Below the pieces are notes generated by a model. That model did not search any database and was not told where the DNA came from. It saw only the letters and a list, made by a program, of their open reading frames with translations. Below are positions 44,988 through 53,789 of a stretch of 64,000 nt of DNA, piece by piece. Position numbers and translations under genes: made by a program. Each line of letters opens with the position of its first letter. Position 1 is the first letter of the stretch. The DNA is from Neobacillus ginsengisoli (lineage in GTDB: Bacteria > Bacillota > Bacilli > Bacillales_B > DSM-18226), in assembly GCF_030813055.1 (NCBI RefSeq), contig NZ_JAUSTW010000001.1:62001-126000 (forward strand), written 5' to 3'.

Positions 44988-45971
44988 ATGAAAATTTCTC
45001 CAGTTGAACAGCTTTTTACTATTTTTAATGAAACAGCCATTGTTTTGCAGGAAGAATTATATTGTACATACTTAGAGGCACTTGCCGAGACTGGAGAGAA
45101 CCTGTTTCAAGGATCTATTCTTCAGGAAGAATTGAGCGAGATCACAGTTAAAAGACTGAAAAAACATTACCAAGAGATTCACTTGGAAAAATACACAAAT
45201 GAAGAAATTCGTAAAGCTTACCAGTTGGTTATTTTAAAGGGAATGAAAGAAAATGTACAGCCTAACCATCAAATGACACCTGATTCGGTTGGAATGCTGG
45301 TTGGATATCTCGTAGAGAAATTCATGAAACAATCGGACTTTCGATTGTTTGACCCTGCTGTAGGAACAGGTAATTTACTAACAACCGTTTTGAATCAATT
45401 ACATAAAAAAGTGGATTCCATCGGTGTGGACATTGACGACTTGTTAATAAAATTAGCTTATGTAAATGCTAATTTACAAGAGCATCCAATTCAACTATAT
45501 AATCAGGACAGCCTTGAACCGCTATTTATCGATCCGGTCGATGCAGTAATCAGTGATTTGCCTGTTGGCTATTATCCAAATGATGTAAGGGCTTCGGACT
45601 ATCAATTAAAGGCGAATGATGGTCATTCCTATGCCCATCATTTATTTATTGAACAAAGTGTCCGTCATACACGTCAGGGAGGATATTTGTTCTTTATCAT
45701 TCCAAATGGTCTGTTTGAAAGCGATCAAGCATCACAGCTTCGCGAATATTTTAAGGAAAATGTCATTATCCAGGGACTGCTTCAATTTCCAACAAGTATG
45801 TTTAAAAATAAAAATGCAGCGAAAAGCATTTTAGTTTTACAAAAAAAAGGAGAAAATGTTCAGCCTCCTAAGCAGGCATTATTGGTTGATTTACCTAACC
45901 TATCAAATGCAGTTGAAATGGATAGAATTTTGACAAAAATCGAAAAATGGTTCCAAGAGAACAAAAGATAA
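44988..45971 (+). CDS. ytxK: YtxK, adenine-specific methyltransferase-like protein
   Basis: 327 residues of N6-adenine class I SAM-dependent methyltransferase fold. SAM motif FDPAVGTGNLLT near 119-130, GVDIDDLLI near 148-156, and the position of the catalytic NPPY box is SDLPVGYYP near 186-194. The N-terminal helical domain resembles that of type I/IIG enzymes. The altered box makes DNA methylation uncertain. ATG at 44988 follows TAGGAG. It precedes ackA as in B. subtilis, separated by a promoter region. Confidence 0.87.
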   Translation: MKISPVEQLFTIFNETAIVLQEELYCTYLEALAETGENLFQGSILQEELSEITVKRLKKHYQEIHLEKYTNEEIRKAYQLVILKGMKENVQPNHQMTPDSVGMLVGYLVEKFMKQSDFRLFDPAVGTGNLLTTVLNQLHKKVDSIGVDIDDLLIKLAYVNANLQEHPIQLYNQDSLEPLFIDPVDAVISDLPVGYYPNDVRASDYQLKANDGHSYAHHLFIEQSVRHTRQGGYLFFIIPNGLFESDQASQLREYFKENVIIQGLLQFPTSMFKNKNAAKSILVLQKKGENVQPPKQALLVDLPNLSNAVEMDRILTKIEKWFQENKR

Positions 45972-46059
45972 ACCGGTAAAAAAGGCCTGTTTTTCAATTT
46001 TATGCCGGTAAATTTCAAATGAAAAATATTGCGAAATATTAGAATTGAATTACATTTAA

Positions 46060-46075
46060 CTGAAACCGTTGTCAA
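46060..46075 (+). promoter_or_regulatory. cre site (CcpA box) upstream of ackA
   Basis: CTGAAACCGTTGTCAA fits the cre consensus TGwnAnCGnTnnCA at every fixed position. Its centre lies about 56 bp before the predicted ackA transcription start, the geometry known for CcpA activation of B. subtilis ackA. Confidence 0.7.
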
Positions 46076-46087
46076 TGAAAATACTCC

Positions 46088-46116
46088 TTGAAATGTATTA
46101 TATACAATGTTTAAAT
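46088..46116 (+). promoter_or_regulatory. Putative ackA promoter
   Basis: TTGAAA (46088-46093), 17-bp spacer, TTAAAT (46111-46116). A weak -10 fits a promoter that needs activation. Confidence 0.45.
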
Positions 46117-46217
46117 GAGGAATTGAGGGAATAAACATAGACGTTTGCGCAAAATAAAGTTGTATTACTAAAATCCTTAACCAATCATTGTTGTTATATA
46201 AAAGGAGAGTTAGAAAA

Positions 46218-47408
46218 ATGGCAAAAATCATTGCAATCAATGCCGGGAGTTCTTCCTTAAAATTTCAATTATTTGAAATGCCGAGTGAGGAAGTCATTAC
46301 AAAAGGTTTAATTGAAAGAATTGGGTTAAATGATTCAATTTTTAATATTACAGTAAACGGAGAAAAGGTTCAGGAAATTATTGACATTCCTGATCACGAA
46401 ATCGCAGTTAAGTTGCTTTTAGACAAGCTTACAACTCTAGGTATTATCCAATCCTTAAGTGAAATTGAAGGAATTGGCCACCGTGTTGTGCATGGAGGAG
46501 AAGCTTTCAATGATTCCGTTCTTATTACGGATGATGTATTAACTAAAATTGAAGAATTATCTGAATTAGCGCCATTGCATAACCCTGCAAATATTACAGG
46601 AATTAAAGCATTCCAAAGCGTTCTGCCCAATGTTCCAGCGATTGCTGTATTTGATACAGCGTTCCATCAAACGATGCCTGAGAGTTCTTTCCTTTATAGT
46701 CTTCCTTATGAATACTACGAAAAATATGGTATCCGGAAATACGGCTTCCATGGGACATCCCATAAATATGTATCCCAGCGTGCTGCTGAATTATTAGGCC
46801 GTCCAGTTGAACAGCTTCGTTTAATATCTTGTCACTTAGGAAATGGAGCAAGTATTGCTGCAATAGAAGGTGGAAAGTCGATCGATACATCCATGGGCTT
46901 TACACCGCTTGCTGGTGTGACAATGGGTACTAGGTCAGGAAACATCGATCCTGCACTTATTCCATATATTATGGAAAAAACAAATCAAACTGCTGAAGAA
47001 GTACTTGATGTATTAAATAAAAAGAGCGGTATGTTAGCTGTATCCGGGTTCTCCAGTGACCTAAGGGATATAGAAATCCAAGCTAAGCAGGGAAATGACC
47101 GAGCTAAGCTCGCATTGGAAGTATTCGCAAATCGAATTCATAAATATATTGGGTCGTACGCTTCCCGTATGTATGGAGTTGACGCGATTATTTTTACAGC
47201 AGGTATTGGTGAAAACAGTGATGTCATTAGGGAAAATGTGTTAAAAGGCCTTGAATTTATGGGTGTTTATTGGGATCCGGCTCTTAATAAAGTCAGAGGC
47301 GAAGAAGCATTTATCAACTACCCGCACTCACCGGTAAAAGTAATGATCATCCCAACAAACGAAGAGGTAATGATTGCTCGTGACGTAATGGAAAAGGCTA
47401 ATTTATAG
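46218..47408 (+). CDS. ackA: Acetate kinase
   Basis: Converts acetyl phosphate and ADP to acetate and ATP in overflow metabolism. 396 residues: [15 protein letters not shown] start, [12 protein letters not shown] near 174-185, [11 protein letters not shown] near 205-215, [11 protein letters not shown] near 234-244, and C-terminal [16 protein letters not shown] at 46218 follows AAAGGAGAG. Preceded by a cre site. The 3' end is duplicated 1.7 kb downstream, beyond an inserted kinase gene. Confidence 0.97.
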   Translation: MAKIIAINAGSSSLKFQLFEMPSEEVITKGLIERIGLNDSIFNITVNGEKVQEIIDIPDHEIAVKLLLDKLTTLGIIQSLSEIEGIGHRVVHGGEAFNDSVLITDDVLTKIEELSELAPLHNPANITGIKAFQSVLPNVPAIAVFDTAFHQTMPESSFLYSLPYEYYEKYGIRKYGFHGTSHKYVSQRAAELLGRPVEQLRLISCHLGNGASIAAIEGGKSIDTSMGFTPLAGVTMGTRSGNIDPALIPYIMEKTNQTAEEVLDVLNKKSGMLAVSGFSSDLRDIEIQAKQGNDRAKLALEVFANRIHKYIGSYASRMYGVDAIIFTAGIGENSDVIRENVLKGLEFMGVYWDPALNKVRGEEAFINYPHSPVKVMIIPTNEEVMIARDVMEKANL

Positions 47409-47466
47409 GCTTTTTCGTGACCTTAACTGGGTAAGTTGTTGAATTACAAATCATTGCCTAAAAATC

Positions 47467-47518
47467 AACGCAATCTTTTTCATGTTATTAATTTAGCATG
47501 GGGAGGTTGCGTTTTTGT
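47467..47518 (+). terminator. Putative terminator after ackA
   Basis: AACGCAA and CATG in the 5' arm pair with CATG and TTGCGTT in the 3' arm, with an internal mismatched region, followed by TTTGTTTTG. Confidence 0.55.
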
Positions 47519-47771
47519 TTTGTCTAAAAATCCAATTTATCGAAAAACAAAACGTTATACGAATCAATTAGCATCTGCATATCTTGTAAACAAACCGGCT
47601 GATTGATACTCATCTGTACCCTCTTTTACGTCTTGAGAGATGTAAAGAAGTGGCTAATATTGTCCACTCTTTTTTTGATATTTTCGTCAATTGTGTCCTT
47701 CTTATTTCATAGTGATATTGTTATAATTATTACTATTCCAATATTAATATATTTATTGAAGAGGATTCCAA

Positions 47772-49016
47772 ATGACAAGCACTTCACATTTTCTTATAAA
47801 TCTCATAGGCATTCTTATATTATTACTTATATTTCAATTTTGGTTGAACAGGCTTCACCAGAATCGATTAGTTACTGAAATAGTTATGGGTTTGTCTCTT
47901 TCTGCAACCGTTGTACTCTGTATGCTGTATCCATTTAATACTAATGGCGGGGTAATTTTTAATTTACGCTTTATTCCATTTATACTAGGTTGTTTGTATT
48001 CACATAGGATAACCAGCATGTGGCTTACCTTTTTAATTATCTGTTTACGACTTATGCATGGATTAGAAGTTTCGTGGTTTTCCTGTGTAAGCCTTCTTAT
48101 TTTTTTTCTAATTACTACTAAACTTAAACCTTTTTATAATAATTTACCAATGGTAAAAAAGATTATGGTATCAGGTGTATTAATGTTATTTATGTCAACT
48201 TGGATAATTGTGGGGGTTAAATTTTTATTTCATGTCCCGATTACAATTGAGTTATTTTTTTCTTATATTTTAATTCAAACATTGGGCATACTTTTAATTG
48301 TTTATATTATGGAATCTAATAAGGAAAAACAATCGCTTCTCTACAAAATTATCCGAATGGAGAAAGTAGAAGTGGTTAGTCATTTGGCTGCGAGTATTTC
48401 TCATGAAATCCGAAATCCATTGACTACTACACGTGGATTTTTACAATTACTAAATGAATCAAAAGCAATTCCTGAAGCTGAGAAAGGTTACTTAACAGTT
48501 GCCATTCAGGAACTGGATCAAGCGGAAAGGATCATACGGGATTACCTTACTTTTGCAAAACCTACAACAGAAGAAATTGAAAGCCTAAATTTAAAAAAAG
48601 AAATCGAGAGAGCAATAAATATCATTGTACCTTTTGCCAACATGAACATTGTTGAATTATCGTCAGAGTTAGAATCTTGCTATATTAAAGGAAATGCCGG
48701 ATTGTTCCAACAAGTGCTTGTAAACCTTTTGAAAAATGGGATTGAAGCAATGCCTTCAGGTGGTACTCTTTCAATTGCAGGGACTGTAGAGAAAACTCTT
48801 GCTAAAGTTACCATAACTGATAATGGGGTAGGGATGAATGATTTGCAAAGAAATCGTCTTGGAGAGCCTTACTTTTCAACAAAAGAAACAAAAGGTACAG
48901 GACTTGGTATGATGGTTGTATTTCGTATTATCGAAAGCATGAATGGATCAATAAATATTGAAAGTGAACAGGGGAAAGGAACACGGATTACACTGGCTTT
49001 TCCACTAAATATCTAG
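47772..49016 (+). CDS. KinB-like membrane sensor histidine kinase
   Basis: 414 residues. Six or so transmembrane helices fill residues 1-180 in a 5TMR-LYT-type layout. A HisKA domain carries the phospho-accepting His in SISHEIRNPLTTTRGFLQLL near 213-232. The ATPase has N-box VNLLKNGIEAM near 317-327, DNGVGM near 349-354 and GTGLGMMV near 376-383. The layout resembles KinB of the sporulation phosphorelay, but no response regulator adjoins. The ATG follows GAAGAGG. It is inserted between ackA and a copy of the ackA 3' end. Confidence 0.88.
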   Translation: MTSTSHFLINLIGILILLLIFQFWLNRLHQNRLVTEIVMGLSLSATVVLCMLYPFNTNGGVIFNLRFIPFILGCLYSHRITSMWLTFLIICLRLMHGLEVSWFSCVSLLIFFLITTKLKPFYNNLPMVKKIMVSGVLMLFMSTWIIVGVKFLFHVPITIELFFSYILIQTLGILLIVYIMESNKEKQSLLYKIIRMEKVEVVSHLAASISHEIRNPLTTTRGFLQLLNESKAIPEAEKGYLTVAIQELDQAERIIRDYLTFAKPTTEEIESLNLKKEIERAINIIVPFANMNIVELSSELESCYIKGNAGLFQQVLVNLLKNGIEAMPSGGTLSIAGTVEKTLAKVTITDNGVGMNDLQRNRLGEPYFSTKETKGTGLGMMVVFRIIESMNGSINIESEQGKGTRITLAFPLNI

Positions 49017-49061
49017 GGTTAGTAAAATAATGGCTATAGATTTTAAATTAAATGATTAACC

Positions 49062-49091
49062 AAACGAAGTGGTAATGATTGCTCGTGACGT
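49062..49091 (+). repeat. Displaced copy of the ackA 3' end
   Basis: Thirty bases match ackA positions 47357-47386 with one difference. In the ackA frame it reads NEVVMIARDV and continues VRL, an ending typical of other acetate kinases, whereas the intact gene ends MEKANL. No start or upstream ackA sequence is present, so it is a scar. Confidence 0.75.
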
Positions 49092-49121
49092 TGTTCGTTT
49101 AATAAAATTAATAAAAAACAT

Positions 49122-49162
49122 CAAGAGGCTTACCCTTTTTACATAAGGGCCGGCTTTTTTTA
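49122..49162 (+). terminator. Terminator after the ackA scar
   Basis: AAGAGGC-ACCCTT pairs with AAGGG-GGCTT around TTTACAT with a small internal loop, followed by a long T-run. It was probably the original ackA terminator. Confidence 0.6.
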
Positions 49163-49250
49163 TTTTCTAACCCTGCAAATTTCCGTTTTTAATCCATCCA
49201 ATGCTTTATGCTATACTTAAAGAAGAGTAGCTGAACGGAGGGATACAGTC

Positions 49251-50096
49251 ATGCGATTGTCAGAGCGTGAAAGCAAGGTTTTGAATGAAATACGGGATTG
49301 GGAAAAGAATTTATTAAGTTACGACGCAAATGATTTTCAATTAACGTATGAAAAATATTTAGAACGATCTTTTTCGCTGTTACCTTATAAAATTCAAAAG
49401 CAGTTTTTTTCCCTTATTGATAGCTGGCTTTTTCATTTACATGGTATCATCCAGGGCTCTCAGCTTCAAATGAATGCAAAGGAAAGAATTCTTACATCAG
49501 GAAGAATCTTTAAGAAGGATTTAGAAAAAATTGACGATTTAAAACAACTGGACATTGATCAATTACAATACATAGCACAGCAGCAAATAGCAAGACACAG
49601 GTTTTATTCATTTGCACAGGGCGGTTTAGCCGGAACAGGCGGTACCCTTCTTTTAGGCAGCGATATTCCGGCAATGGCGGTCATTAATATAAGAGTGGTT
49701 CAATTAATCGCTATGACATACGGCTTTGAGGTAAATTCGCCATTTGAAATGATGACCTCTCTTAAGGTTTTTCATATAGCTACATTACCGCCAAGAATTC
49801 AAAAAGAGGGCTGGGTTACCCTGATTGATGAAATGGATGGAGATGGAGATCATTATTTTTATGAAGGAAAAGAAGAAATAACTGATATTACTTGGTTGGA
49901 ACAACCGATCCAACAAATCTTAAAAGCTATGGTTATTACATTGTTCCGAAAAAAGGCCATTCAAGGTATTCCAATTGTCAGCATGGCCATTGGGGCAGGG
50001 GCAAATTATCAATTAACAAGAAAAGTGACGGATTTGGCCAATAAATATTATCAACTTCGCTATCTTAAAGAAAAAAGGGAGCATCCGAATGAGTAG
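49251..50096 (+). CDS. EcsC-family protein
   Basis: 281 residues of the EcsC family: FAQGGLAGTGGTLLLGSDIPAM with the glycine-rich signature near residues 122-143, and a C-terminal GAGANYQLTRKVTDLANKYY segment. The EcsC protein is tied to the ecsAB ABC transporter in B. subtilis, but its biochemical role is unclear. ATG follows ACGGAGGGA. Its last eight bases overlap the moaB start, so the two are translated together. Confidence 0.85.
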   Translation: MRLSERESKVLNEIRDWEKNLLSYDANDFQLTYEKYLERSFSLLPYKIQKQFFSLIDSWLFHLHGIIQGSQLQMNAKERILTSGRIFKKDLEKIDDLKQLDIDQLQYIAQQQIARHRFYSFAQGGLAGTGGTLLLGSDIPAMAVINIRVVQLIAMTYGFEVNSPFEMMTSLKVFHIATLPPRIQKEGWVTLIDEMDGDGDHYFYEGKEEITDITWLEQPIQQILKAMVITLFRKKAIQGIPIVSMAIGAGANYQLTRKVTDLANKYYQLRYLKEKREHPNE

Positions 50097-50601
50097 CCAA
50101 GAGCATAAAAAAGAAGCACAAAAGATTGTGAATTGTAAGGTGATTACGGTCAGTGATACGAGAGACCGGGAAACGGACAAAAGCGGTAGGTTGATGATTG
50201 ATTTGCTTGAAACAGCAGGTCATAAGGTTGTCGACTATGTGGTCGTTAAAGACGAAACGATCCCTATTCAATCTGAGATAAGAAAAGGGTGCAATCGGGA
50301 GGATATTGATGTTATCCTAACGAATGGCGGCACGGGAATAGCGAAACGTGATGTAACGATTGAATCTGTCCAATCCCTCCTTGAAAAGGAAATTGTCGGT
50401 TTTGGAGAAATATTTAGAATGCTAAGCTATCATGAAGATATCGGCTCTGCTGCTATTCTTTCAAGGGCGATTGCGGGTGTAGTCAGAGATAAAGCGGTAT
50501 TTTCTACCCCAGGGTCTACCGGGGCCGTTAAGCTGGCGATGAATAAATTAATCTTACCTGAGATTGGGCATGTGGTCAGAGAACTAAAAAAAGATTTATA
50601 A
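50089..50601 (+). CDS. moaB: Molybdenum cofactor biosynthesis protein MoaB
   Basis: 170-residue MogA/MoaB-like protein that acts on molybdopterin (adenylylation family). Motifs: VSDTRDRETDKSGRLMIDLL near 21-40, LTNGGTGIAKRDVT near 78-91 and TPGSTGAVKLAM near 141-152. No other moa genes lie in the window. It overlaps ecsC by eight bases and has GGGAGC ahead of the ATG. Confidence 0.92.
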   Translation: MSSQEHKKEAQKIVNCKVITVSDTRDRETDKSGRLMIDLLETAGHKVVDYVVVKDETIPIQSEIRKGCNREDIDVILTNGGTGIAKRDVTIESVQSLLEKEIVGFGEIFRMLSYHEDIGSAAILSRAIAGVVRDKAVFSTPGSTGAVKLAMNKLILPEIGHVVRELKKDL

Positions 50602-50612
50602 TCAATAGAAAA

Positions 50613-50645
50613 ACGAGGTAGACTCAATAGGAGAGTCTGCCTCGT
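50613..50645. terminator. Terminator between moaB and the 104-residue gene
   Basis: ACGAGGTAGACTC pairs with GAGTCTGCCTCGT (one wobble). The T-run is on the minus strand, so it best serves the gene to the right; it may also end moaB. Confidence 0.65.
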
Positions 50646-50649
50646 CTAG

Positions 50650-50964
50650 TTAATGGTGCGCTTTTGCTGAAATAGTTTGGTTCGCTCGGTACCAAATCCA
50701 TAAATCATTGATAATCGAGGCAAGTTCTGCGATTTCAGAGTTAAGTATACAAGAGCGTGGGAAGTCGCTTTCATTTGAAAGCTGCGCTTGTTTTTGATTA
50801 ATTATCTTTTCAAGTTCTGCTATTCGGTCTGGAATAGAGCCGCGAACTTGCTCCCAATAAAAGAGAATCTCTTGCTGTGTTTGTTTAGAGTATTGGTCCC
50901 ATTCGACGGTTAATTCAGGCAGATGGATTCCAAGCCGCTGATCGAAAGAAAAATGTTCTTTCAT
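50650..50964 (-). CDS. Conserved Bacillus hypothetical protein, 104 residues
   Basis: Starts MKEHFSFDQRLGIHLPELTV behind TTGGAGG. The protein is soluble and predicted helical (WDQYSKQTQQEILFYWEQVR; DRIAELEKIINQKQAQL), ending KAHH. I do not recognise a named family. The frame extends upstream to 51036 but without a better ribosome-binding site. It stands between moaB and the USP gene. Confidence 0.7.
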   Translation of the reverse strand: MKEHFSFDQRLGIHLPELTVEWDQYSKQTQQEILFYWEQVRGSIPDRIAELEKIINQKQAQLSNESDFPRSCILNSEIAELASIINDLWIWYRANQTISAKAHH

Positions 50965-51089
50965 AAAAATGCCTCCAAGACGTGTTATGATTTTTATTTT
51001 ACTACACATTAATTGACCTTTCACGACAAATTTCAAGTGGTAGACAAAATGGACTTAAAGATATAGGGCGGTGAAAATATTTTAAAAAA

Positions 51090-51111
51090 CACGCAGCATC
51101 AATGCTGCGTG
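51090..51111 (-). terminator. Terminator after the USP gene
   Basis: CACGCAGCAT pairs perfectly with ATGCTGCGTG across two bases; on the minus strand it is followed by TTTTTTAAA. Confidence 0.75.
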
Positions 51112-51127
51112 CCTGAATAGTTGTTAA

Positions 51128-51574
51128 TCAAACCTTCCTAGTGCGGATAACAAGAACGTCACAAGGAGCATATCGAGTAATATGTTCAGAGACACTTCCA
51201 ATAAAGAACCGCTCCACTGCATTCATACCTGTTGCCCCGCAAATGATTAAATCTACATTGTGTTTTTTTGCAATATCCTTAGGAATTCTTACTTTTGGAG
51301 AACCAAATTCAATTTCATATTGTACATCCGGCACTCCTGCATCCAAAGCAAGATTTTGATAATTTTCCAGTAATTCAGTTGCGAATACATCAGCCTTTTC
51401 CGCAACGGTACGGTCATAGGCTTCGACCATTGAAAACGTTCTTGTGTCAATAACATGGACAAGTAGTAGTTTGGCATTATTCCTTTTTGCGATTTCAATT
51501 GACTTTTGAAATGCCCATTCTGCTTCTTTAGAGCCATCAATAGCGACCAAAATATTTTGATATTTGAGTCCCAT
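51128..51574 (-). CDS. Universal stress protein (UspA family)
   Basis: 148 residues with the USP fold: NILVAIDGSKEAEWAF near residues 6-21 and the ATP-binding motif GATGMNAVERFFIGSVS (G-x2-G-x9-G-S) near 112-128, so it likely binds ATP. ATG at 51574 follows AAGGAGGGAGA; upstream in-frame ATG codons lack such a site. Monocistronic. Confidence 0.9.
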   Translation of the reverse strand: MGLKYQNILVAIDGSKEAEWAFQKSIEIAKRNNAKLLLVHVIDTRTFSMVEAYDRTVAEKADVFATELLENYQNLALDAGVPDVQYEIEFGSPKVRIPKDIAKKHNVDLIICGATGMNAVERFFIGSVSEHITRYAPCDVLVIRTRKV

Positions 51575-51676
51575 GATAATCTCCCTCCTTACCTTAATTA
51601 TACAGTATTGAAAAATGCATAAGTGTTTCAATTTTTCGAACAATAACTAGGTAACTAACATTGAAGGGAGATTGGC

Positions 51677-51835
51677 ATGATGGAAAAAAGTGATCCTAAT
51701 AAACAATCGTTTGAGTTTGATCAACAAGGAACAAATGAGGTAAGAGAACAAATAATGGATTCATATAATAGCGGCTATATTGGTCAGGGAACAGCACTTG
51801 CTGACAGTGAAGATTTTACTGAAACAGAAGGTTAG
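51677..51835 (+). CDS. Small hypothetical protein, 52 residues
   Basis: ATG at 51677 six bases after GAAGGGAG, an open frame of 53 codons and a terminator 20 bp downstream. The product is acidic and polar (FEFDQQGTNEVREQIMDSYN; GYIGQGTALADSEDF) with no membrane segment. It resembles the small, acidic proteins common beside spore genes, but I cannot assign a family. Confidence 0.65.
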   Translation: MMEKSDPNKQSFEFDQQGTNEVREQIMDSYNSGYIGQGTALADSEDFTETEG

Positions 51836-51854
51836 GTTTTGTTTATAAAATGGA

Positions 51855-51881
51855 AGGCTGTCCCAAGCGGACAGTCTTTTT
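51855..51881 (+). terminator. Terminator after the 52-residue gene
   Basis: AGGCTGTCC pairs with GGACAGTCT across CAAGC (one wobble), then TTTTT. Confidence 0.7.
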
Positions 51882-52009
51882 GTTTGTTTAGAAAAAATTC
51901 CTTGTGCGATTGTCTTGGGAATTTTGCGATAGGAGGGCATTTACCCAAGAATTTCCTTTCTGCAGTGCATACTCTTTAATGTGTAAAAAATATAATGGGG
52001 AGGAGAAAA

Positions 52010-52399
52010 ATGAATATGCAAGTAATGCCTAATTATTTAGGTGCTATAAATCCAACTGATGAGAGGATTCGACCGGGATTCGGAGGATTTGGGCACTTTG
52101 GCGGTTTCGGACATTTCGGAGGCTTTGGCCGCCCGGGATTTGGTTTCGGTGGATTTGGCAGACCAGGATTTGGTTTTGGTGGATTTGGTAGACCAGGATT
52201 TGGATTCGGAGGTTTTCATCGACCATTCGGTTTTGGCTTTGGTCGCCCGTTTGGATTTGGTTTCGGATTTCCGTTCTTGACTGGTTTAGCAGCCGGGGCA
52301 TTATTATCCCCGGGCTATGGCTATGGCTATGGGTATCCCTACTATGACCCATATTACCCATATGACCCATATTACCCTTATCCTTACCCATGGTATTAA
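52010..52399 (+). CDS. Gly/Phe-rich repeat protein with Tyr/Pro-rich tail
   Basis: 129 residues. After MNMQVMPNYLGAINPTDERI comes a run of GGFGHFGGFGHF-like units, three tandem copies of a 10-residue unit (FGRPGFGFGG), HRPFGFGFGRPFGFGFGFPF, one short hydrophobic stretch (LTGLAAGALL) and a tail of YGYGYGYPYYDPYYPYDPYY type. The DNA shows 30-bp tandem repeats. The composition resembles spore-coat or surface structural proteins, but no family is certain. ATG at 52010 follows GGGGAGGAG; the upstream ATG overlaps that site. Confidence 0.72.
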   Translation: MNMQVMPNYLGAINPTDERIRPGFGGFGHFGGFGHFGGFGRPGFGFGGFGRPGFGFGGFGRPGFGFGGFHRPFGFGFGRPFGFGFGFPFLTGLAAGALLSPGYGYGYGYPYYDPYYPYDPYYPYPYPWY

Positions 52400-52409
52400 A
52401 GTGATTGTA

Positions 52410-52440
52410 AAAAGAGCCTTGCCATCAGCAAAGCTCTTTT
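52410..52440 (+). terminator. Terminator after the Gly/Phe-rich gene
   Basis: AAAAGAGC and TTGC pair with GCAA and GCTCTTTT across CATCA, with T-run. Confidence 0.8.
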
Positions 52441-52547
52441 CTAGAATCTTAGTGTAGGACTCATTTTAACATCTTTTCTTGGAAATATGGATATATTAAT
52501 ACTACCTTTGTTTATTTAATTTTTGATTTTTCCTAGGAGGAAAACGC

Positions 52548-53669
52548 ATGCGGATCGGTGTACCGAAAGAGATAAAAAATAATGAAAATCGAGTAGCTAT
52601 GACACCAGCAGGGGTTATTAACCTCTTGCATTTTGGCCATGACGTTTTTATTGAAAAAGGAGCAGGGATTGGTTCCGGATTCAAAAATGAGGATTACGAA
52701 ACTGCAGGAGCAAAAATAGTTGATACAGCAGAAGAAGCCTGGTCTATGGAAATGGTCATGAAGGTTAAGGAGCCGCTTCCGAGTGAATATCAATATTTCC
52801 GTGAAGGATTAATCTTATTTACATATTTACATCTGGCACCGGAACCTGAATTAACAAAAGCTTTAATCGATAATAAAGTGGTGGGGATTGCATATGAAAC
52901 CGTTCAGCTGCAAAATAAATCCTTGCCATTATTGACACCGATGAGTGAAGTGGCGGGCAGAATGGCTCCGCAAATAGGAGCCCAATTTCTTGAAAAAGTC
53001 AATGGCGGGAAAGGCATACTCCTTTCAGGTGTTCCCGGTGTACAAAGAGGAATTGTTACCATTATCGGGGGCGGGGTAGCAGGCACAAATGCAGCAAAAA
53101 TGGCAATTGGCTTAGGAGCTAAAGTTACCATTATTGATTTAAATCCGGATCGCCTTCGTCAGTTAGATGATATTTTCGGATCAGATGTTACAACATTGAT
53201 GTCAAATCCTTATAACATTGCAGAAGCAGTTAAAGAATCAGATTTAGTAATCGGTGCTGTTCTCATCCCTGGAGCCAAAGCACCAAAACTTGTGACCGAA
53301 GCGATGATACAATCAATGACACCCGGAAGCGTGGTCGTAGATATTGCGATCGACCAAGGCGGAATATTTCATACGACTGATCGGATTACCACACATGATA
53401 ATCCAACCTATCATAAGCATGGGGTAGTCCATTATGCTGTTGCCAACATGCCTGGAGCAGTACCAAGGACCTCGACGATTGCCTTAACCAACGTCACTGT
53501 TCCATATGCCATACAAATTGCCAATAAGGGCTTTAAGCAAGCATGTCTGGCGAATGATGCCTTATTAAAAGGTATTAATACCCTCGCTGGCTTTGTTACC
53601 TATGAAGCAGTAGCAGAAGCACACGGTCTGGAATTCTTAGATACAAGGACACTGCTGGAAAAAATATAA
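52548..53669 (+). CDS. ald: Alanine dehydrogenase
   Basis: NAD-dependent oxidative deamination of L-alanine to pyruvate and ammonia; needed for growth on alanine and for efficient sporulation in B. subtilis. 373 residues, [20 protein letters not shown] start with the substrate-binding Arg/Lys, Rossmann motif [14 protein letters not shown] near 172-185 and DIAIDQGG near 265-272. CTAGGAGGAAAA precedes the ATG. Monocistronic. Confidence 0.96.
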   Translation: MRIGVPKEIKNNENRVAMTPAGVINLLHFGHDVFIEKGAGIGSGFKNEDYETAGAKIVDTAEEAWSMEMVMKVKEPLPSEYQYFREGLILFTYLHLAPEPELTKALIDNKVVGIAYETVQLQNKSLPLLTPMSEVAGRMAPQIGAQFLEKVNGGKGILLSGVPGVQRGIVTIIGGGVAGTNAAKMAIGLGAKVTIIDLNPDRLRQLDDIFGSDVTTLMSNPYNIAEAVKESDLVIGAVLIPGAKAPKLVTEAMIQSMTPGSVVVDIAIDQGGIFHTTDRITTHDNPTYHKHGVVHYAVANMPGAVPRTSTIALTNVTVPYAIQIANKGFKQACLANDALLKGINTLAGFVTYEAVAEAHGLEFLDTRTLLEKI

Positions 53670-53671
53670 AC

Positions 53672-53712
53672 AAAAAGAGGAAGTGGATTTCAGGATCCGC
53701 TTCCTCTTTTTT
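53672..53712 (+). terminator. Terminator after ald
   Basis: AAAAAGAGGAAG-GGAT pairs with ATCC-CTTCCTCTTTTT across TTCAGG, with T-run. Confidence 0.85.
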
Positions 53713-53724
53713 GCTAAGAGAAAT

Positions 53725-53745
53725 CCGGCTTCCAATGGAAGCCGG
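53725..53745. terminator. Second hairpin after ald
   Basis: CCGGCTTCC pairs perfectly with GGAAGCCGG across AAT; no long T-run follows. Confidence 0.45.
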
Positions 53746-53789
53746 TTAAATATTCATTAATTTTAAGAAGCCGCATTTGCCGTATACAT

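Noticed and set aside
47603..47878. Hydrophobic 91-codon frame overlapping the kinase start
   Set aside because: TTG start without a Shine-Dalgarno site and a frame different from the kinase; the hydrophobic text comes from the T-rich leader.
51128..51643. Longer start for the USP gene at 51643
   Set aside because: The extra 23 residues are not USP-like and the ATG at 51574 has a strong AAGGAGGGAG site.
52059..52280. Direct repeats that could be taken for a CRISPR array, and antisense frames over them
   Set aside because: The 30-bp units are contiguous codon repeats of the Gly/Phe protein, with no spacers; antisense frames are low-complexity shadows.
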